Shown: positions 17,156 through 26,993, numbered from the stretch's first letter. The stretch: DNA of 64,000 nt from Palsa-504 sp963742795 (GCA_963742795.1 CAVUNL010000013.1:434001-498000); one strand, 5' to 3'. Notes: generated by a model from the letters alone, not told the origin. Program-made: numbers and translations.

Positions 17156-19676
17156 GCTGGCCGGCTGGGACCCGGGCCAGCCCTGGGCTCCGCTGTCCAC
17201 GTACCGGCTGCAGCTCCGGCCGGGGTTCGGTTTCGCCGAGGCGGGCGAACTGGCCGACTACCTGGCCGACCTGGGCGTCACGCACGTCTACCTGTCACCG
17301 ATCCTTCAGGCCAACCCGGGTTCCCCGCACGGCTACGACGTGGTGGACCACTCGCGGGTCTCGGCCGACCTGGGCGGCGAGGACGCCTTCCGGGCCATGG
17401 CGGACCGGTTCCACCGCCATCACCTCGGGGTGGTGGTCGACATCGTGCCCAACCACATGGCCCGGCCCACGCCCGAGTCACGCAACAAGCAGCTGTGGTC
17501 GGTGCTGTACCAGGGCCAGGCCTCGCCGTACGCGCACTGGTTCGACATCGACTGGGCGGCGCAGGACGGCAAGCTGCTCATGCCGATCCTGGCCGGGCCG
17601 CTGGAGAAGTGCCTGGACGACCTCATCATCGACACCGCGCCCAGGACCCCGGAGAACGCCGAGCACCGCGGTCCGGTGCTGCGCTACTTCGACCATGTGC
17701 TGCCGCTGCGGGACGGCGTCGCCGACCTGCCGCTGGGCATGCTGCTCGCCGAGCAGCACTACCTGCTGGCCGACTGGCACGACGCGGCCACCCAGCTCAA
17801 CTGGCGCCGGTTCTTCGACATCGACACGCTCATCGCCGTCCGGGTCGAGGACCCTGACGTGTTCGAGGCCACCCACCGGGTGCCGCTGCGGCTGGCCGCC
17901 GAGGGCCTGATCGACGGCCTGCGGGTGGACCATCCGGACGGGCTCGCCGACCCGGGCGGCTACCTGCGGCGGCTGGCCGGCGCGACCGGCGGCATGTGGG
18001 TCGTGGTGGAGAAGATCCTGGCCCGCGGCGAGGAGCTGCCGGCCTGGGACTGCGCGGGCACCACCGGCTACGACGCGCTGGCCCTGGTCGACGGGCTGTT
18101 CGTGGACCCGGACGGCGAGCCCCGCCTGACCGAGGACTACGTGCGGTTGACCGGCGGGAAGCCGGACTTCGCCGAGGTGGCCAGGGACGCCAAGCGCGGC
18201 ATCGCCGACGCCACGTTCAGCGCCGAGCTGTACCGGCTGACCCGGGTGTTCGCCCGGGCCGACTTCCCGGCCCTGGCCGGGCTCAGCGAGGCCGACCTGC
18301 ACGACGTGCTGGTCGAGCTGCTGGCCGCGTTCGGCGTATACCGGGCCTACGTGCAGCCGGGCGAGCCGCCGCCGGAGGTCTCGGCGGCCGTCGTGTCCGC
18401 CGCCGCGGCCGCGGCCCGCGAGGTCCTGGAGCCCCGCCTGCACCTGGCGCTGGACGCGGTGTGCGCGGGGGTGCTGGGCCTGGGCGGCGCGGCGGGCGAC
18501 GAGGTGCGGCAGGCCGCCCGCGACGAGCTGGTCGTCCGGTTCGGGCAGACCACGGGGCCGGTGCTGGCCAAGGGGGTGGAGGACACCGCCTTCTACCGCT
18601 GGCCGCGGCTGGCCAGCCTGAACGAGGTGGGCGGCGACCCGGACATCTTCGGCGTCAGCCCGGCCGAGTTCCACGCCGCCGCCGGGCGCCTCGTGGCGCG
18701 CTGGCCGGCCACCATGACCACGCTGTCCACCCACGACACCAAGCGGCAGGAGGACGTGCGGGCCCGGCTGGCCGTGCTCGCGGAGTGGCCGGAAGACTGG
18801 GCGCACAAGGTCGCCGAGTGGCACGGCCTGGTCAGCTGGCTCACCGACGGAGCCGCGGCCCAGGCCACCGAGCGGGCCCCGGATCCCGACCTGGAGTACC
18901 TGATGTGGCAGACCCTGGTCGGCGCCTGGCTGCTGGGCGGCGAGCGGCTGCGCGAGTACCTGGGGAAGGCGATGCACGAGGCCAAGACGCGGACCTCCTG
19001 GACCGTGCGCGACCCTGGCTACGAGGCGGCGGTGCTCGGCCTGGCCGACGCCGTGCTGGCCGACCCGGAGCTGGTGGCCGGGATCGCGGAGTTCGTCGCC
19101 CGCATCGCGCCGGACGCCCGGGTGAACTCGCTCGGCGCCAAGCTCGTCCAGCTCACCATGCCGGGGGTGCCCGACCTCTACCAGGGGTGCGAGCTCACCG
19201 GCCTGTCGCTGGTGGATCCGGACAACCGGCGGCCGGTCGACTTCCAGCGGCGCCGGCGGCTGCTGGCCGCGCTGCGGGCCGGCCACGAGGTGGTGGGCCT
19301 TGATGCGGAGAAAATGCTGCTCACCAACCGCGCGCTGGAGCTGCGCCGGGACCATCCCGCGTGGTTCGCCGGCGGCTACACCCCGCTGGCCTGCGAGGGC
19401 CCGGCCGCCGAGCACGCCGTCGCGTTCGTCCGCGGCGAGCACGCGGTCACCGTCGTCACCCGGCTGCCCGCCGGGCTGCGCCGGCGCGGCGGCTGGGCCG
19501 ATACCGTCTTGCCGCTGCCGGGGCTGCACTGGCGGGACGTGCTGACCGGGACCCGGCACGCCGGCCTGCGGCCGCCGCTGGCCGAGCTGACCCGGCGGCT
19601 CCCGGTGGCGCTGCTCATCCCGGAGGAGATCTACCTGGCCGAGCAGGAACGGCTCGCCGGCGAGAGCGCCCGGTGA
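17148..19676 (+). CDS. treY: Maltooligosyltrehalose synthase
   Basis: The 842-residue protein has the TreY opening STYRLQLRPGFGF and VTHVYLSPILQA. The GH13 nucleophile region is DGLRVDHPDGLADP, followed by VVEKIL and STHDTKR. It converts the reducing-end alpha-1,4 bond of maltodextrins to alpha,alpha-1,1, giving maltooligosyltrehalose. Length is slightly above the usual 750-800 residues because of an Ala-rich insert near residues 405-430. GTG 17148 overlaps glgX, and the stop overlaps GTG 19673 of treZ (GTGA). Confidence 0.95.
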   Translation: MAELAGWDPGQPWAPLSTYRLQLRPGFGFAEAGELADYLADLGVTHVYLSPILQANPGSPHGYDVVDHSRVSADLGGEDAFRAMADRFHRHHLGVVVDIVPNHMARPTPESRNKQLWSVLYQGQASPYAHWFDIDWAAQDGKLLMPILAGPLEKCLDDLIIDTAPRTPENAEHRGPVLRYFDHVLPLRDGVADLPLGMLLAEQHYLLADWHDAATQLNWRRFFDIDTLIAVRVEDPDVFEATHRVPLRLAAEGLIDGLRVDHPDGLADPGGYLRRLAGATGGMWVVVEKILARGEELPAWDCAGTTGYDALALVDGLFVDPDGEPRLTEDYVRLTGGKPDFAEVARDAKRGIADATFSAELYRLTRVFARADFPALAGLSEADLHDVLVELLAAFGVYRAYVQPGEPPPEVSAAVVSAAAAAAREVLEPRLHLALDAVCAGVLGLGGAAGDEVRQAARDELVVRFGQTTGPVLAKGVEDTAFYRWPRLASLNEVGGDPDIFGVSPAEFHAAAGRLVARWPATMTTLSTHDTKRQEDVRARLAVLAEWPEDWAHKVAEWHGLVSWLTDGAAAQATERAPDPDLEYLMWQTLVGAWLLGGERLREYLGKAMHEAKTRTSWTVRDPGYEAAVLGLADAVLADPELVAGIAEFVARIAPDARVNSLGAKLVQLTMPGVPDLYQGCELTGLSLVDPDNRRPVDFQRRRRLLAALRAGHEVVGLDAEKMLLTNRALELRRDHPAWFAGGYTPLACEGPAAEHAVAFVRGEHAVTVVTRLPAGLRRRGGWADTVLPLPGLHWRDVLTGTRHAGLRPPLAELTRRLPVALLIPEEIYLAEQERLAGESAR

Positions 19677-21448
19677 CCACGTTCAGCGTCTGGGCCCCGG
19701 CCGCCGGCCGGGCCGAGGTGGAGGTCGCGGGCCAGCGCTACCCGATGAGCCAGCAGGACGCGGGCACCAGCTCCGGGTGGTGGAGCGCGGACGTGCCCGA
19801 CGTCGCGGCCGGCATCGACTACGGGTTCCGGCTCGACGGCGGCGAGCTGCTGCCCGACCCCCGGTCGCCGCGGCAGCCGCTCGGCATCAACGGGCCGAGC
19901 CGCACCTACGACCACACGGCGTTCACCTGGACCGACCGGAGCTGGCGCGGCGGGCCGCTGCACGGGTCGGTGATCTACGAGCTGCACGTCGGCACGTTCA
20001 CCCCCGAGGGGACGTTCGACGCGGCCGTCGGCCGGCTGGATCATCTGCGCCGGCTCGGCGTGCAGATGGTGGAGCTGATGCCGGTCGCGGCGTTCCCCGG
20101 CCAGCACGGCTGGGGCTACGACGGGATCAACCTGTGGGCGGTGCACGAACCCTACGGCGGCCCGGACGGGCTGAAGCGGTTCGTGGACGCCTGCCACGCG
20201 CGCGGCCTGGCCGTCATCTTGGACGTGGTGTACAACCACGTCGGCATCGGAAACCGGCTCGCCGACTTCGGGCCGTACTTCGCCACCGCGCACGTGACCC
20301 CGTGGGGACACGCGGTGAACCTGGACCAGCCCGGGTCGGACGAGGTCCGCGCGTTCCTGATCGGCAACGCGCTGATGTGGCTGCGCGACTACCACCTGGA
20401 CGGGCTGCGGCTGGACGCGGTGCACGCGCTGGAAGACCACCGGGCGCTGAACTTCCTGGAGGAGCTCGCGGCGCAGGTGCTGGCGCTCGCGGCGCTGCTG
20501 AACCGTGAGCTGGTCCTGGTCGCCGAGTCCGACGCCAACGACCCCCGGCTGGTCACCTCCCGGGAGGCGGGCGGCTACGGGCTGACCGCCCAGTGGAGCG
20601 ACGATTTCCACCACAGCGTGCACGCCGCGATCACCGGCGAGCGGCAGGGTTACTACGGCGACTTCGGGTCCATGGCCGCGCTGGCCAAGACCTACACCAA
20701 GGTGTTCTTCCACGACGGCATCTGGTCCTCCTTCCGCGGCCGGACGCACGGGCGGCAGGTGGACGTGTTCCGCATTCCCGCGCACCGCTTCCTGGGCTAC
20801 CTGCAGGACCACGACCAGATCGGGAACCGGGCCACCGGCGACCGGATCGCCGCCACGCTGCCGCCGGACCTGGTCAAGGTGGGCGCCGGCCTGGTGCTCA
20901 CCGCGCCCTACACGCCGATGCTGTTCATGGGCGAGGAGTGGGGCGCCGACACCCCGTGGCAGTACTTCACCGACCACATCGACCCGGGGCTAGCCAAGGC
21001 CGTGGCCGAGGGCCGCAAGGCCGAGTTCGCGGCGCACGGCTGGGCCGCGGCCGACGTGCCCGACCCGCAGGACGAGGCGACCTTCCTGCGCTCCAAGCTC
21101 GACTGGGCCGAGCTCGACCGCGAGCCCTATCTCGGCCTGCTGGCCTGGTACCGGGAGCTGATCGCGCTGCGCCGGGCCTGGCCCGAGCTGACCGACCCCC
21201 GGCTGGACCGGGTGACGGCCGACCTCGACGAGGACGCGCGCTGGATCATGGTCCGGCGGGGACGGCTCCGCATCGCGGCCAACCTCGGCCCCGAGCCGGC
21301 CCGGCTCGCGCTCGGCCAGCCCGGCACCGGGGTGCTCGCGGCATCCAGCCCGGGCGTGACGATCAAGCAGGACACGGTCACGATCCCGCCCGCCGCGTTC
21401 GCCGTCATCGAGACCCGGGGCCCGGGTCCGGGTACTCCGGGAGCGTGA
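19673..21448 (+). CDS. treZ: Maltooligosyltrehalose trehalohydrolase
   Basis: The 591-residue protein opens VTTFSVWAPAAGRAEVEV, a CBM48-like domain, then a GH13 barrel with GWGYDGINLWAVHEPYGG, the nucleophile region LDGLRLDAVHAL, LVAESD and LQDHDQIGNR. It releases trehalose from maltooligosyltrehalose. The start is set at GTG 19673 by the four-base overlap with treY; longer frames run into treY. The 3' end overlaps the convergent monooxygenase gene by 44 bases, so no separate terminator fits between them. Confidence 0.95.
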   Translation: MTTFSVWAPAAGRAEVEVAGQRYPMSQQDAGTSSGWWSADVPDVAAGIDYGFRLDGGELLPDPRSPRQPLGINGPSRTYDHTAFTWTDRSWRGGPLHGSVIYELHVGTFTPEGTFDAAVGRLDHLRRLGVQMVELMPVAAFPGQHGWGYDGINLWAVHEPYGGPDGLKRFVDACHARGLAVILDVVYNHVGIGNRLADFGPYFATAHVTPWGHAVNLDQPGSDEVRAFLIGNALMWLRDYHLDGLRLDAVHALEDHRALNFLEELAAQVLALAALLNRELVLVAESDANDPRLVTSREAGGYGLTAQWSDDFHHSVHAAITGERQGYYGDFGSMAALAKTYTKVFFHDGIWSSFRGRTHGRQVDVFRIPAHRFLGYLQDHDQIGNRATGDRIAATLPPDLVKVGAGLVLTAPYTPMLFMGEEWGADTPWQYFTDHIDPGLAKAVAEGRKAEFAAHGWAAADVPDPQDEATFLRSKLDWAELDREPYLGLLAWYRELIALRRAWPELTDPRLDRVTADLDEDARWIMVRRGRLRIAANLGPEPARLALGQPGTGVLAASSPGVTIKQDTVTIPPAAFAVIETRGPGPGTPGA

Positions 21449-22613
21449 TCGCGGTCGCGGTCCGGGTGGACAGGTACCGGATCAGCCGCTTGGCCGGCAG
21501 GTGGGCCAGCAGGCGGAAGAACCGGTCTCGCTGGCGGATCTTCTTGGCGGTCGCCGGGGCCAGGAAGTCACGGCCGCCGCGGGCCTGCTTCTGGCCCCGT
21601 GCGACGTAGGGGCGGAGCAGCTGCTCGTACCGGTCATACGCGACGCGATGGTCGCCGTCGGCCGCGGCCAGCTCGCCGGCCAGCACGTAGGCCGCGACCA
21701 TCGCGGTGCCGGTGCCGTTCCCGCCCGGACCCGCCGCGTACCCGGCATCGCCGATGAGGGCCACCCGCCCGGCCGACCACCGGTCCAGCCGCACCTGGCT
21801 GACCGAGTCGAAGTAGAAGTCGTCCGCCGCGGCCATCTGGTCCAGCAGGGCCGGCACGTGCCAGCCTACGCCGTCGAAGGCCCGGGCCACGATCTCCTGC
21901 TGCCGGCCGGTGTCGCGGTAGTCGTAGCCGACCGGGACGCCGTCTGGCGCGGCGAAGAAGAACTGCGCCACGGCCCGCCCGGTCTGCCGCGCGCTGAACA
22001 CCGCGGCCGTCCGGCCCGGCACGCTGTGCAGCAGCCCGGAATGGTCCAGGCCGAAGGAGTTGGCCACGCTGAAGATCGACACGTACAGGCCGAGGTCGTC
22101 CCGTGCGCCCGCTACGTCACCGAACTCCAGCCGGCGGACCGCCGAGTGCAGCCCGTCGGCCCCGATCACCAGGTCGAACACCCGCGGGGCAGCGCGGGAG
22201 AAGGTCACGTGCACCCCGTCGGCGCGCTGGTCCAGGCCGGTGATCGTGTCGCCGAACAGGTACTCGGTCCCGTCCCTGGTCGCCTGGTACAAGATCCGGC
22301 CCAGGTCGCCGCGCAGGATCTCCACGTCGCCGGCGAAGATCCCGGCCGGCATCGCGGCCACCCGCCGGCCGTCCGCGTCCACGTAGGTGGTCGTGTCCAG
22401 GTGGGTCTGCTGATCCCGGACCTGGTCCAGCAGGCCCATCTTGGCCAGCACGGACAGGTGCGCGGCGCCGCGGAAGTCCACCGCGTACCCGCCGCCGCGC
22501 AGCGACGGCGCCCGCTCCACCACGGTCGGGTTGAACCCCCGCCGCCGCAGCCAGTACGCCAGGGCGGGCCCGGCCACGCTCGCGCCCGAAATGAGGATGT
22601 TCTGGTTCTCCAT
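21405..22613 (-). CDS. FAD-dependent monooxygenase (PHBH-type)
   Basis: The 402-residue protein has the N-terminal FAD fold ILISGASVAGPALAYWL, the internal DLVIGADGLHSAVRR motif and RVALIGDAGYAAGPGGNGT, where FAD and substrate meet in group A aromatic hydroxylases. Relatives hydroxylate aromatic or polyketide-like compounds, or inactivate antibiotics. ATG 22613 is preferred over GTG/ATG 22625 because the latter overlaps the operator. The gene is divergent from a TetR regulator with a perfect inverted repeat between them, which implies repression relieved by a substrate-like ligand. Confidence 0.88.
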   Translation of the reverse strand: MENQNILISGASVAGPALAYWLRRRGFNPTVVERAPSLRGGGYAVDFRGAAHLSVLAKMGLLDQVRDQQTHLDTTTYVDADGRRVAAMPAGIFAGDVEILRGDLGRILYQATRDGTEYLFGDTITGLDQRADGVHVTFSRAAPRVFDLVIGADGLHSAVRRLEFGDVAGARDDLGLYVSIFSVANSFGLDHSGLLHSVPGRTAAVFSARQTGRAVAQFFFAAPDGVPVGYDYRDTGRQQEIVARAFDGVGWHVPALLDQMAAADDFYFDSVSQVRLDRWSAGRVALIGDAGYAAGPGGNGTGTAMVAAYVLAGELAAADGDHRVAYDRYEQLLRPYVARGQKQARGGRDFLAPATAKKIRQRDRFFRLLAHLPAKRLIRYLSTRTATAITLPEYPDPGPGSR

Positions 22614-22623
22614 GCCCCGGATC

Positions 22624-22661
22624 ATACAAACGTGTAGGACAAATGTATAGGACGTTTGTAT
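22624..22661. promoter_or_regulatory. Probable TetR operator between divergent genes
   Basis: ATACAAACGT at 22624-22633 is the exact reverse complement of ACGTTTGTAT at 22652-22661, separated by 18 bases. Inside are two related half-sites containing GTAGGAC and TATAGGAC. The element covers the start region of the monooxygenase and lies 23 bases before the TetR start, so one bound repressor could control both directions. The AT-rich GTTTGTAT/TATAG segments could serve as -10 elements. Confidence 0.75.
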
Positions 22662-22684
22662 AGATTTCTTGCTAAGCTCGGATC

Positions 22685-23269
22685 ATGAGCCACAAGGAGG
22701 ATCTGCTCGCAGGGGCGGTCGCGTGCCTGCGGGAGAAGGGCTACGCGCACACCACCGCCCGCGACATCGTCGCGGCCTCCGGGACCAACCTGGCCTCCAT
22801 CGGCTACCACTACGGCTCGACCAAGGCGCTGCTCAACGCGGCGGTGCTCAAGGCCCTGGACGAGTTCGGCGAGCAGATGGCGCAGGCCATGGGGACCGGC
22901 GCGGTCGCGGGCGAGACCACGCTGGAGCGCTTCGAGCGGTTCTGGGCCGCGGTCATCGACTCGTTCGCCACCAACCGCCAGGTGTGGCTGGCCACCTTCG
23001 ACATCTTCACCGTGGCCCAGCGGGACCCCGAGGTACGCGCCGCGGTGGCCGACGGGATCGAGGACGCCCGGGCGTTCTGGGCGCAGGCGCTATACGGCGT
23101 CGACCCTGCCGACCAGCAGCAGGCCCGCGCGGTCGGCTCCCTGCACCAGGCGCTGGTCAGCGGCGTCCTGGTCCAGTGGCTGATCGACCCCGAGCGGGCC
23201 CCCTCTCCGGCCGGGCTCGCCGCCGCCATGGCCACCATCGCCGGCCAGTTCACCGCCGACCCCGCCTGA
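22685..23269 (+). CDS. TetR-family regulator
   Basis: The 194-residue protein has the TetR helix-turn-helix in its first 55 residues (TTARDIVAASGTNLASIGYHYGSTKALLN) and a helical ligand domain after it. It most likely represses itself and the divergent monooxygenase through the inverted repeat at 22624-22661. The C-terminal region (FERFWAAVIDSFATNRQVWLATFD) resembles regulators of drug- or aromatic-responsive genes. No ligand can be named. Confidence 0.88.
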   Translation: MSHKEDLLAGAVACLREKGYAHTTARDIVAASGTNLASIGYHYGSTKALLNAAVLKALDEFGEQMAQAMGTGAVAGETTLERFERFWAAVIDSFATNRQVWLATFDIFTVAQRDPEVRAAVADGIEDARAFWAQALYGVDPADQQQARAVGSLHQALVSGVLVQWLIDPERAPSPAGLAAAMATIAGQFTADPA

Positions 23270-23581
23270 CCGGCTCCCCGCGAGACGGGCGAGACGGGCG
23301 AGACGGCTAGCTCGCGCAGGTTTGCTGGGCGGCGGTGGCCCCAACCCAGGACACCGGCCGGGTGGCAACAGCGTCATCAGCACCAGGATGCTTCGGAGGT
23401 CACGCGTACAACAGGCGTTCCGGAAGCCCTAGTCCGCCTACGCGGCGGCCACAGGTTCCCATGCCTCATCGGAACGACACCAATGTTCCATCGGTGCCGC
23501 TATAACGACACCAATGTTTCATCGCTGCTGTTCGGCTCCGATCGGCGGCGGGACGGCTGGGGTTGAGAAGGTTAATGTTGG
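23270..23581. other. Intergenic region with repeats and a duplicated gene end
   Basis: The 312 bases hold three short direct repeats of GAGACGGGC just after the TetR stop. At 23306-23337 a segment is nearly identical to the 3' end of the downstream lipoprotein gene (23581-23609); on the minus strand it reads ATAAQQTCAS-stop against ITAAQQTCS-stop. A 31-base tandem repeat follows (separate entry). No intact gene is visible. Confidence 0.5.
23473..23524. repeat. 31-bp-period direct repeat
   Basis: A 21-base segment beginning AACGACACCAATGTT at 23473 recurs with one mismatch at 23504. The first copy is also flanked by an inverted pair GGAAC/GTTCC (23471-23475 and 23485-23489). The same 31-base period with ACGACA at the head is seen at 51256-51309. 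Confidence 0.5.
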
Positions 23582-24232
23582 CTAGCTGCAGGTCTGCTGG
23601 GCGGCGGTGATCAGGCCGGAGAAGGTCCAGGGGTTCTGCGGGGCGTTCGGGCCCTGCAGGGCCTTGGGCAGGTCGCTGGGGAACGTGAACGACGCGTGCG
23701 ACCAAACCCAGCGGGTACCGGATGAGGCGCAGACCTTGACCGGCTGGCTCAGCGTCACCACCGTGGCCACCGAGTACACGTGGCCTCCGGCGCAATCGGG
23801 GTTGCAGTCGTCCAGCTTGTAGGTGCCGGTGCCCACCGCTTCGGTGCCCGACCAGGTGGTCCATGTCATGTGGAACAGGAACGCGGTGGAATCACCGGAC
23901 AGCGCGCAACCGAAGCCGCCGCAGGCGGGCTCGTGCAGCAGCGTCCCGTTAAGAGACTGCTCGGCGGCCAGGAAGGTGCCGGCCCCGGTCGGCGCCGCGG
24001 CCGGGCTCGGGGAGGAGGCCGGGGTGGTGGGCGGCGTGGTCGGGCCGGTAACCGGGGCCGAGGTGCCCTGGGTGCCCGCGGTGGTGGCGGGCGAGGACGC
24101 GGCCGAGCTGGTCGAGGAGTTGCAGGCGGTCAATAGAACGGCAACGCACGCGAGGGATGTCCAGGACGCAACCTGCCGGGATCTGCGCGTCTTGCTTGCC
24201 TGGCCGCCTTCGGCGGCGGGGGTGATCTCCAT
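23582..24232 (-). CDS. Secreted lipoprotein of unknown function
   Basis: The roughly 216-residue product has a lipoprotein signal (SWTSLACVAVLLTACNSS): a short hydrophobic stretch ending in lipobox LTAC, with Cys as the acylated residue. A Thr/Ser/Pro linker follows, then a compact domain with six cysteines (PACGGFGCALSGD, DDCNPDCAGG, KVCASS, QQTCS) suggesting disulfides outside the membrane. The start ATG 24232 is chosen over an upstream TTG. A duplicated scrap of its 3' end lies just downstream, hinting at a lost paralogue. No function can be assigned. Confidence 0.72.
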   Translation of the reverse strand: MEITPAAEGGQASKTRRSRQVASWTSLACVAVLLTACNSSTSSAASSPATTAGTQGTSAPVTGPTTPPTTPASSPSPAAAPTGAGTFLAAEQSLNGTLLHEPACGGFGCALSGDSTAFLFHMTWTTWSGTEAVGTGTYKLDDCNPDCAGGHVYSVATVVTLSQPVKVCASSGTRWVWSHASFTFPSDLPKALQGPNAPQNPWTFSGLITAAQQTCS

Positions 24233-24373
24233 GATGTCCAACCCTTCAATCAATCAGTGAGCGGCTCGGCGAGCCACCTCGCCTCTAGGACGCCGAGCGC
24301 CCCGCTCGGGTTGGAGAACCGCTGCGCAGGGGCGGAAACCACGGTCCGTTCGGAATAAAAGATCGTTACGGCC

Positions 24374-25617
24374 TCAGCCGAAGCACTGGCCCTCGCCCCG
24401 GTAGGTCGGGACGGCCGTGACCTGGTCGCCGCGGAGCACGTAGTAATCGGTGAAGCGCTCGGCCAGCTCGCCGGCCTTGGCGTGGCGCAGCCAGACGCGG
24501 TCGCCGGGGCGCAGCAGGTCGGCGGCGGCGCCGCGCACCGGGGTCTGGACCTCGCCGGCGCCCTCGACGCCGGTCAGGGTCAGGCCGGCCGGCAGGTACG
24601 GCCGCGGCAGCCGGTTCCGGGTGCCGGTCCCGGAGGCCACGTACCCGCCGGAGAACAAGGTGGCGATGTGCGGGCCGGCCGGCGCACCACGGGCAGGGCG
24701 AACAGCAGCGCGGGGTCGGGGGTGAAGCGGCGGTAGGCGTCGAACAGGGTCGGGCCGACCAGCCCCGAGCCCGCGGTCAGCTCGGTCACCGACTCGTCCC
24801 CGGCGGTCGTCTCCAGGCTGCCGGTACCGCCGCCGTTCACGAACTCTAGGCTGGTCAGGGCCTGGATCAGGCGGACCGTCTCGGTCCGGCGCCCGCGCAG
24901 CTCGGCGGCCGAACGGTCCTGGATGCCGCGGATCAGCCGGGCCCGGACCGGCTGCCCGGGCGGGGCGTCGCCCAGGCCCGCGATCTGGCCCTCGTAGCCC
25001 ATCAGGCCCACCAGAGCGAAGCCGGGCCGGCCGGTGATGATGCGGGCCACGTCCGCGGCCTGCCGGGGCGTGAACACCGGGGAGCGCCGGGAGCCGATGT
25101 GCACCAGCGGCTGCCCGGCCAGCGGCCGCCAGGAAACGTCGAGCTCGAGGCAGACCCGGATCTCGGGGTGGCCGTCGCCCAGGGCCTGGTCCACCACGTC
25201 CAGGTGCGCGGCCGAGTCGACCATGATCGTGATATGCCGCCGGGCCTCCTCGTCCGCGGCCAGTGCCCGAAGCGCCCCCCGGTTCACCGTGGGGTAGGCG
25301 ACCAGCAGATCGTCGCTGGTACCCGCGGCGTAGAGCCAGAGAGCTTCGGGCAGCGAATAGCACATCACGCCCTGGTAGCCGGGCTGGGCCAGGGCGCGCT
25401 CGATCAGGTCGCGGCACCGCAGCGACTTGGTGGCGACCCGGATCGGGCGGCCCGCGGCCCGGCGGGTCAGGTCGGCGGCGTTCGCGTCGAACGCGTCCAG
25501 GTCGACCAGGGCCAGCGGCGGGTCGAGCTCCGCGGTAGCGCGGTCGTACCGTCTGCGCAGCGCTTCGGCTGGCGAGGTACCGCCCGGCTGGGTGCGCGTG
25601 CCCTGGACGACTGACAT
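24374..25617 (-). pseudogene. Alanine-racemase-fold amino acid deaminase/aldolase, frameshifted
   Basis: From ATG 25617 the protein reads as an N-terminal PLP barrel of the alanine racemase / D-threonine aldolase type (PPLALVDLDAFDANAADL, with Lys in VATKSLRC the probable PLP lysine). It continues through FVNGGGTGSLETT. Near 24672-24690 the frame shifts by one base. The alternative frame gives a perfect family C-terminus (PHIATLFSGGYVASGTG, then RPGDRVWLRHAKAGELAERF). Both halves are well preserved, so a single indel, either a sequencing error or a recent mutation, explains it. Relatives act on D-amino acids or beta-hydroxy amino acids; substrate unknown. Confidence 0.78.
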
Positions 25618-25664
25618 GCTCGCACAGTATGCGGAAGCCCGGTAAATATGAATACCCTCGGGTA

Positions 25665-26993
25665 ATGAAGCAAGCACTCGGGCCTGGCGAGTGGCGGAAC
25701 TGGGCGGGCACGGCGACCGCGACGCCCGCCCGGCGGGCTCAGCCCAGGACCGAGGCCGAGATCTCCGCCGCGGTCAAGGACGCGGCCGCGGCCGGGCTCG
25801 CGGTCCGGGCGCTCGGCAGCGGGCACTCGTTCACCCCGGCCGCGGCGACGACCGGGCTGGCCCTGGACCTGTCCCGGTGGACCGGCGTCACGGCCGCGGA
25901 CACCCGGACCGGCCTGGTCACGGTGCGGGCAGGCACCACCCTGCGGGCGCTCAACGCGGCGCTGGCCGAATTCGGGCTGGCCCTGGCCAACCTGGGCGAC
26001 ATCGACGCGCAGACGATCGCGGGCGCGCTGGCCACCGGAACCCACGGCACCGGCGCGCGGCTCGGCGGGCTGGCCACCCAGATCGAGGCGCTCGACCTGG
26101 TCCTGGCTGACGGCTCGCTGGTCACCTGCTCGGCCTCGGCCCGGCCCGGATTGTTCGCGGCCGCGCGCGTCGGGCTCGGCGCGCTGGGCGTGGTCAGCGC
26201 CGTGACGCTGCGCTGCGTGCCGTCGTTCACGCTGGCCGCGGACGAGCGCCCGATGCCGGTCGAGCAGGTCATCGAGGAGTTCGACGCGCTCGCGGCGGCC
26301 AACGACCACTTCGAGTTCTACTGGTTCCCCTACGGCCGCCAGGCCCTGGTCAAGCGGAACAACCGGGTTTCGTCCGGGGCGCCGGCCGCGGGGCCGATGC
26401 CGGGGTGGCGCCGGTTCTGGGAGTTCGAGGTGATGGAGAACGCCGCGTTCGGGACGCTGTGCCGGGTCGGGCGGACCGCGCCCCGGCTCATCCCGGCGCT
26501 CAACCGGCTCTCCTCGGGCGCGCTGTCCGCTCGGTCGTACACCGACGCGTCGCACCGGGTGTTCGTCACGCCCCGGCGGGTCCGCTTCGTCGAGTCCGAA
26601 TACGCCGTTCCACGTGAATCACTGCCCGGCGTGCTCGCCGAACTGCGTCGCGCCGTCCCCCGGCTCGCCGATCCGGTCATGTTCCCGGTCGAGGTGCGGG
26701 TGGCCGCGGCCGACGACATCTGGCTGTCCACCGCGTACGGCCGGGACACCGCCTACATCGCCATCCACCAGTACACCGGGCTGCCCTACCGGGCCTACTT
26801 CGACCTGTTCGAGTCGGTCGTGGCCACGGTGGCGGGCCGGCCGCACTGGGGCAAGATGCACACCCTGGACGCAGCGCGGCTGGGTCCGCTCTACCCGCGC
26901 TTCGAGGATTTCCGCCGGGTCCGGGCCGAGGTCGACCCCGAGCACCGGTTCGGCAACGCGTACCTCGGCCGGGTGTTCGGCCCGGCGGGATGA
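25665..26993 (+). CDS. FAD-linked sugar/alditol oxidase (ALO family)
   Basis: The 442-residue protein has the VAO-type FAD domain with RALGSGHSFTP (His54 is the expected covalent FAD attachment) and GALATGTHGTG. The C-terminal ALO domain ends HTLDAARLGPLYPRFEDFRRVRAEVDPEHRF-like, split here only for length. Relatives are D-arabinono-1,4-lactone, L-gulono-lactone or alditol oxidases. ATG 25665 is chosen over ATG 25629 because it sits at the usual distance from the first conserved motif. It is divergent from the aldolase with about 50 bases between starts. Confidence 0.87.
   Translation: MKQALGPGEWRNWAGTATATPARRAQPRTEAEISAAVKDAAAAGLAVRALGSGHSFTPAAATTGLALDLSRWTGVTAADTRTGLVTVRAGTTLRALNAALAEFGLALANLGDIDAQTIAGALATGTHGTGARLGGLATQIEALDLVLADGSLVTCSASARPGLFAAARVGLGALGVVSAVTLRCVPSFTLAADERPMPVEQVIEEFDALAAANDHFEFYWFPYGRQALVKRNNRVSSGAPAAGPMPGWRRFWEFEVMENAAFGTLCRVGRTAPRLIPALNRLSSGALSARSYTDASHRVFVTPRRVRFVESEYAVPRESLPGVLAELRRAVPRLADPVMFPVEVRVAAADDIWLSTAYGRDTAYIAIHQYTGLPYRAYFDLFESVVATVAGRPHWGKMHTLDAARLGPLYPRFEDFRRVRAEVDPEHRFGNAYLGRVFGPAG

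Noticed and set aside
17478..19559. Minus-strand frame of 693 codons opposite treY
   Set aside because: No family features; the plus strand encodes complete TreY motifs, so this is a shadow.
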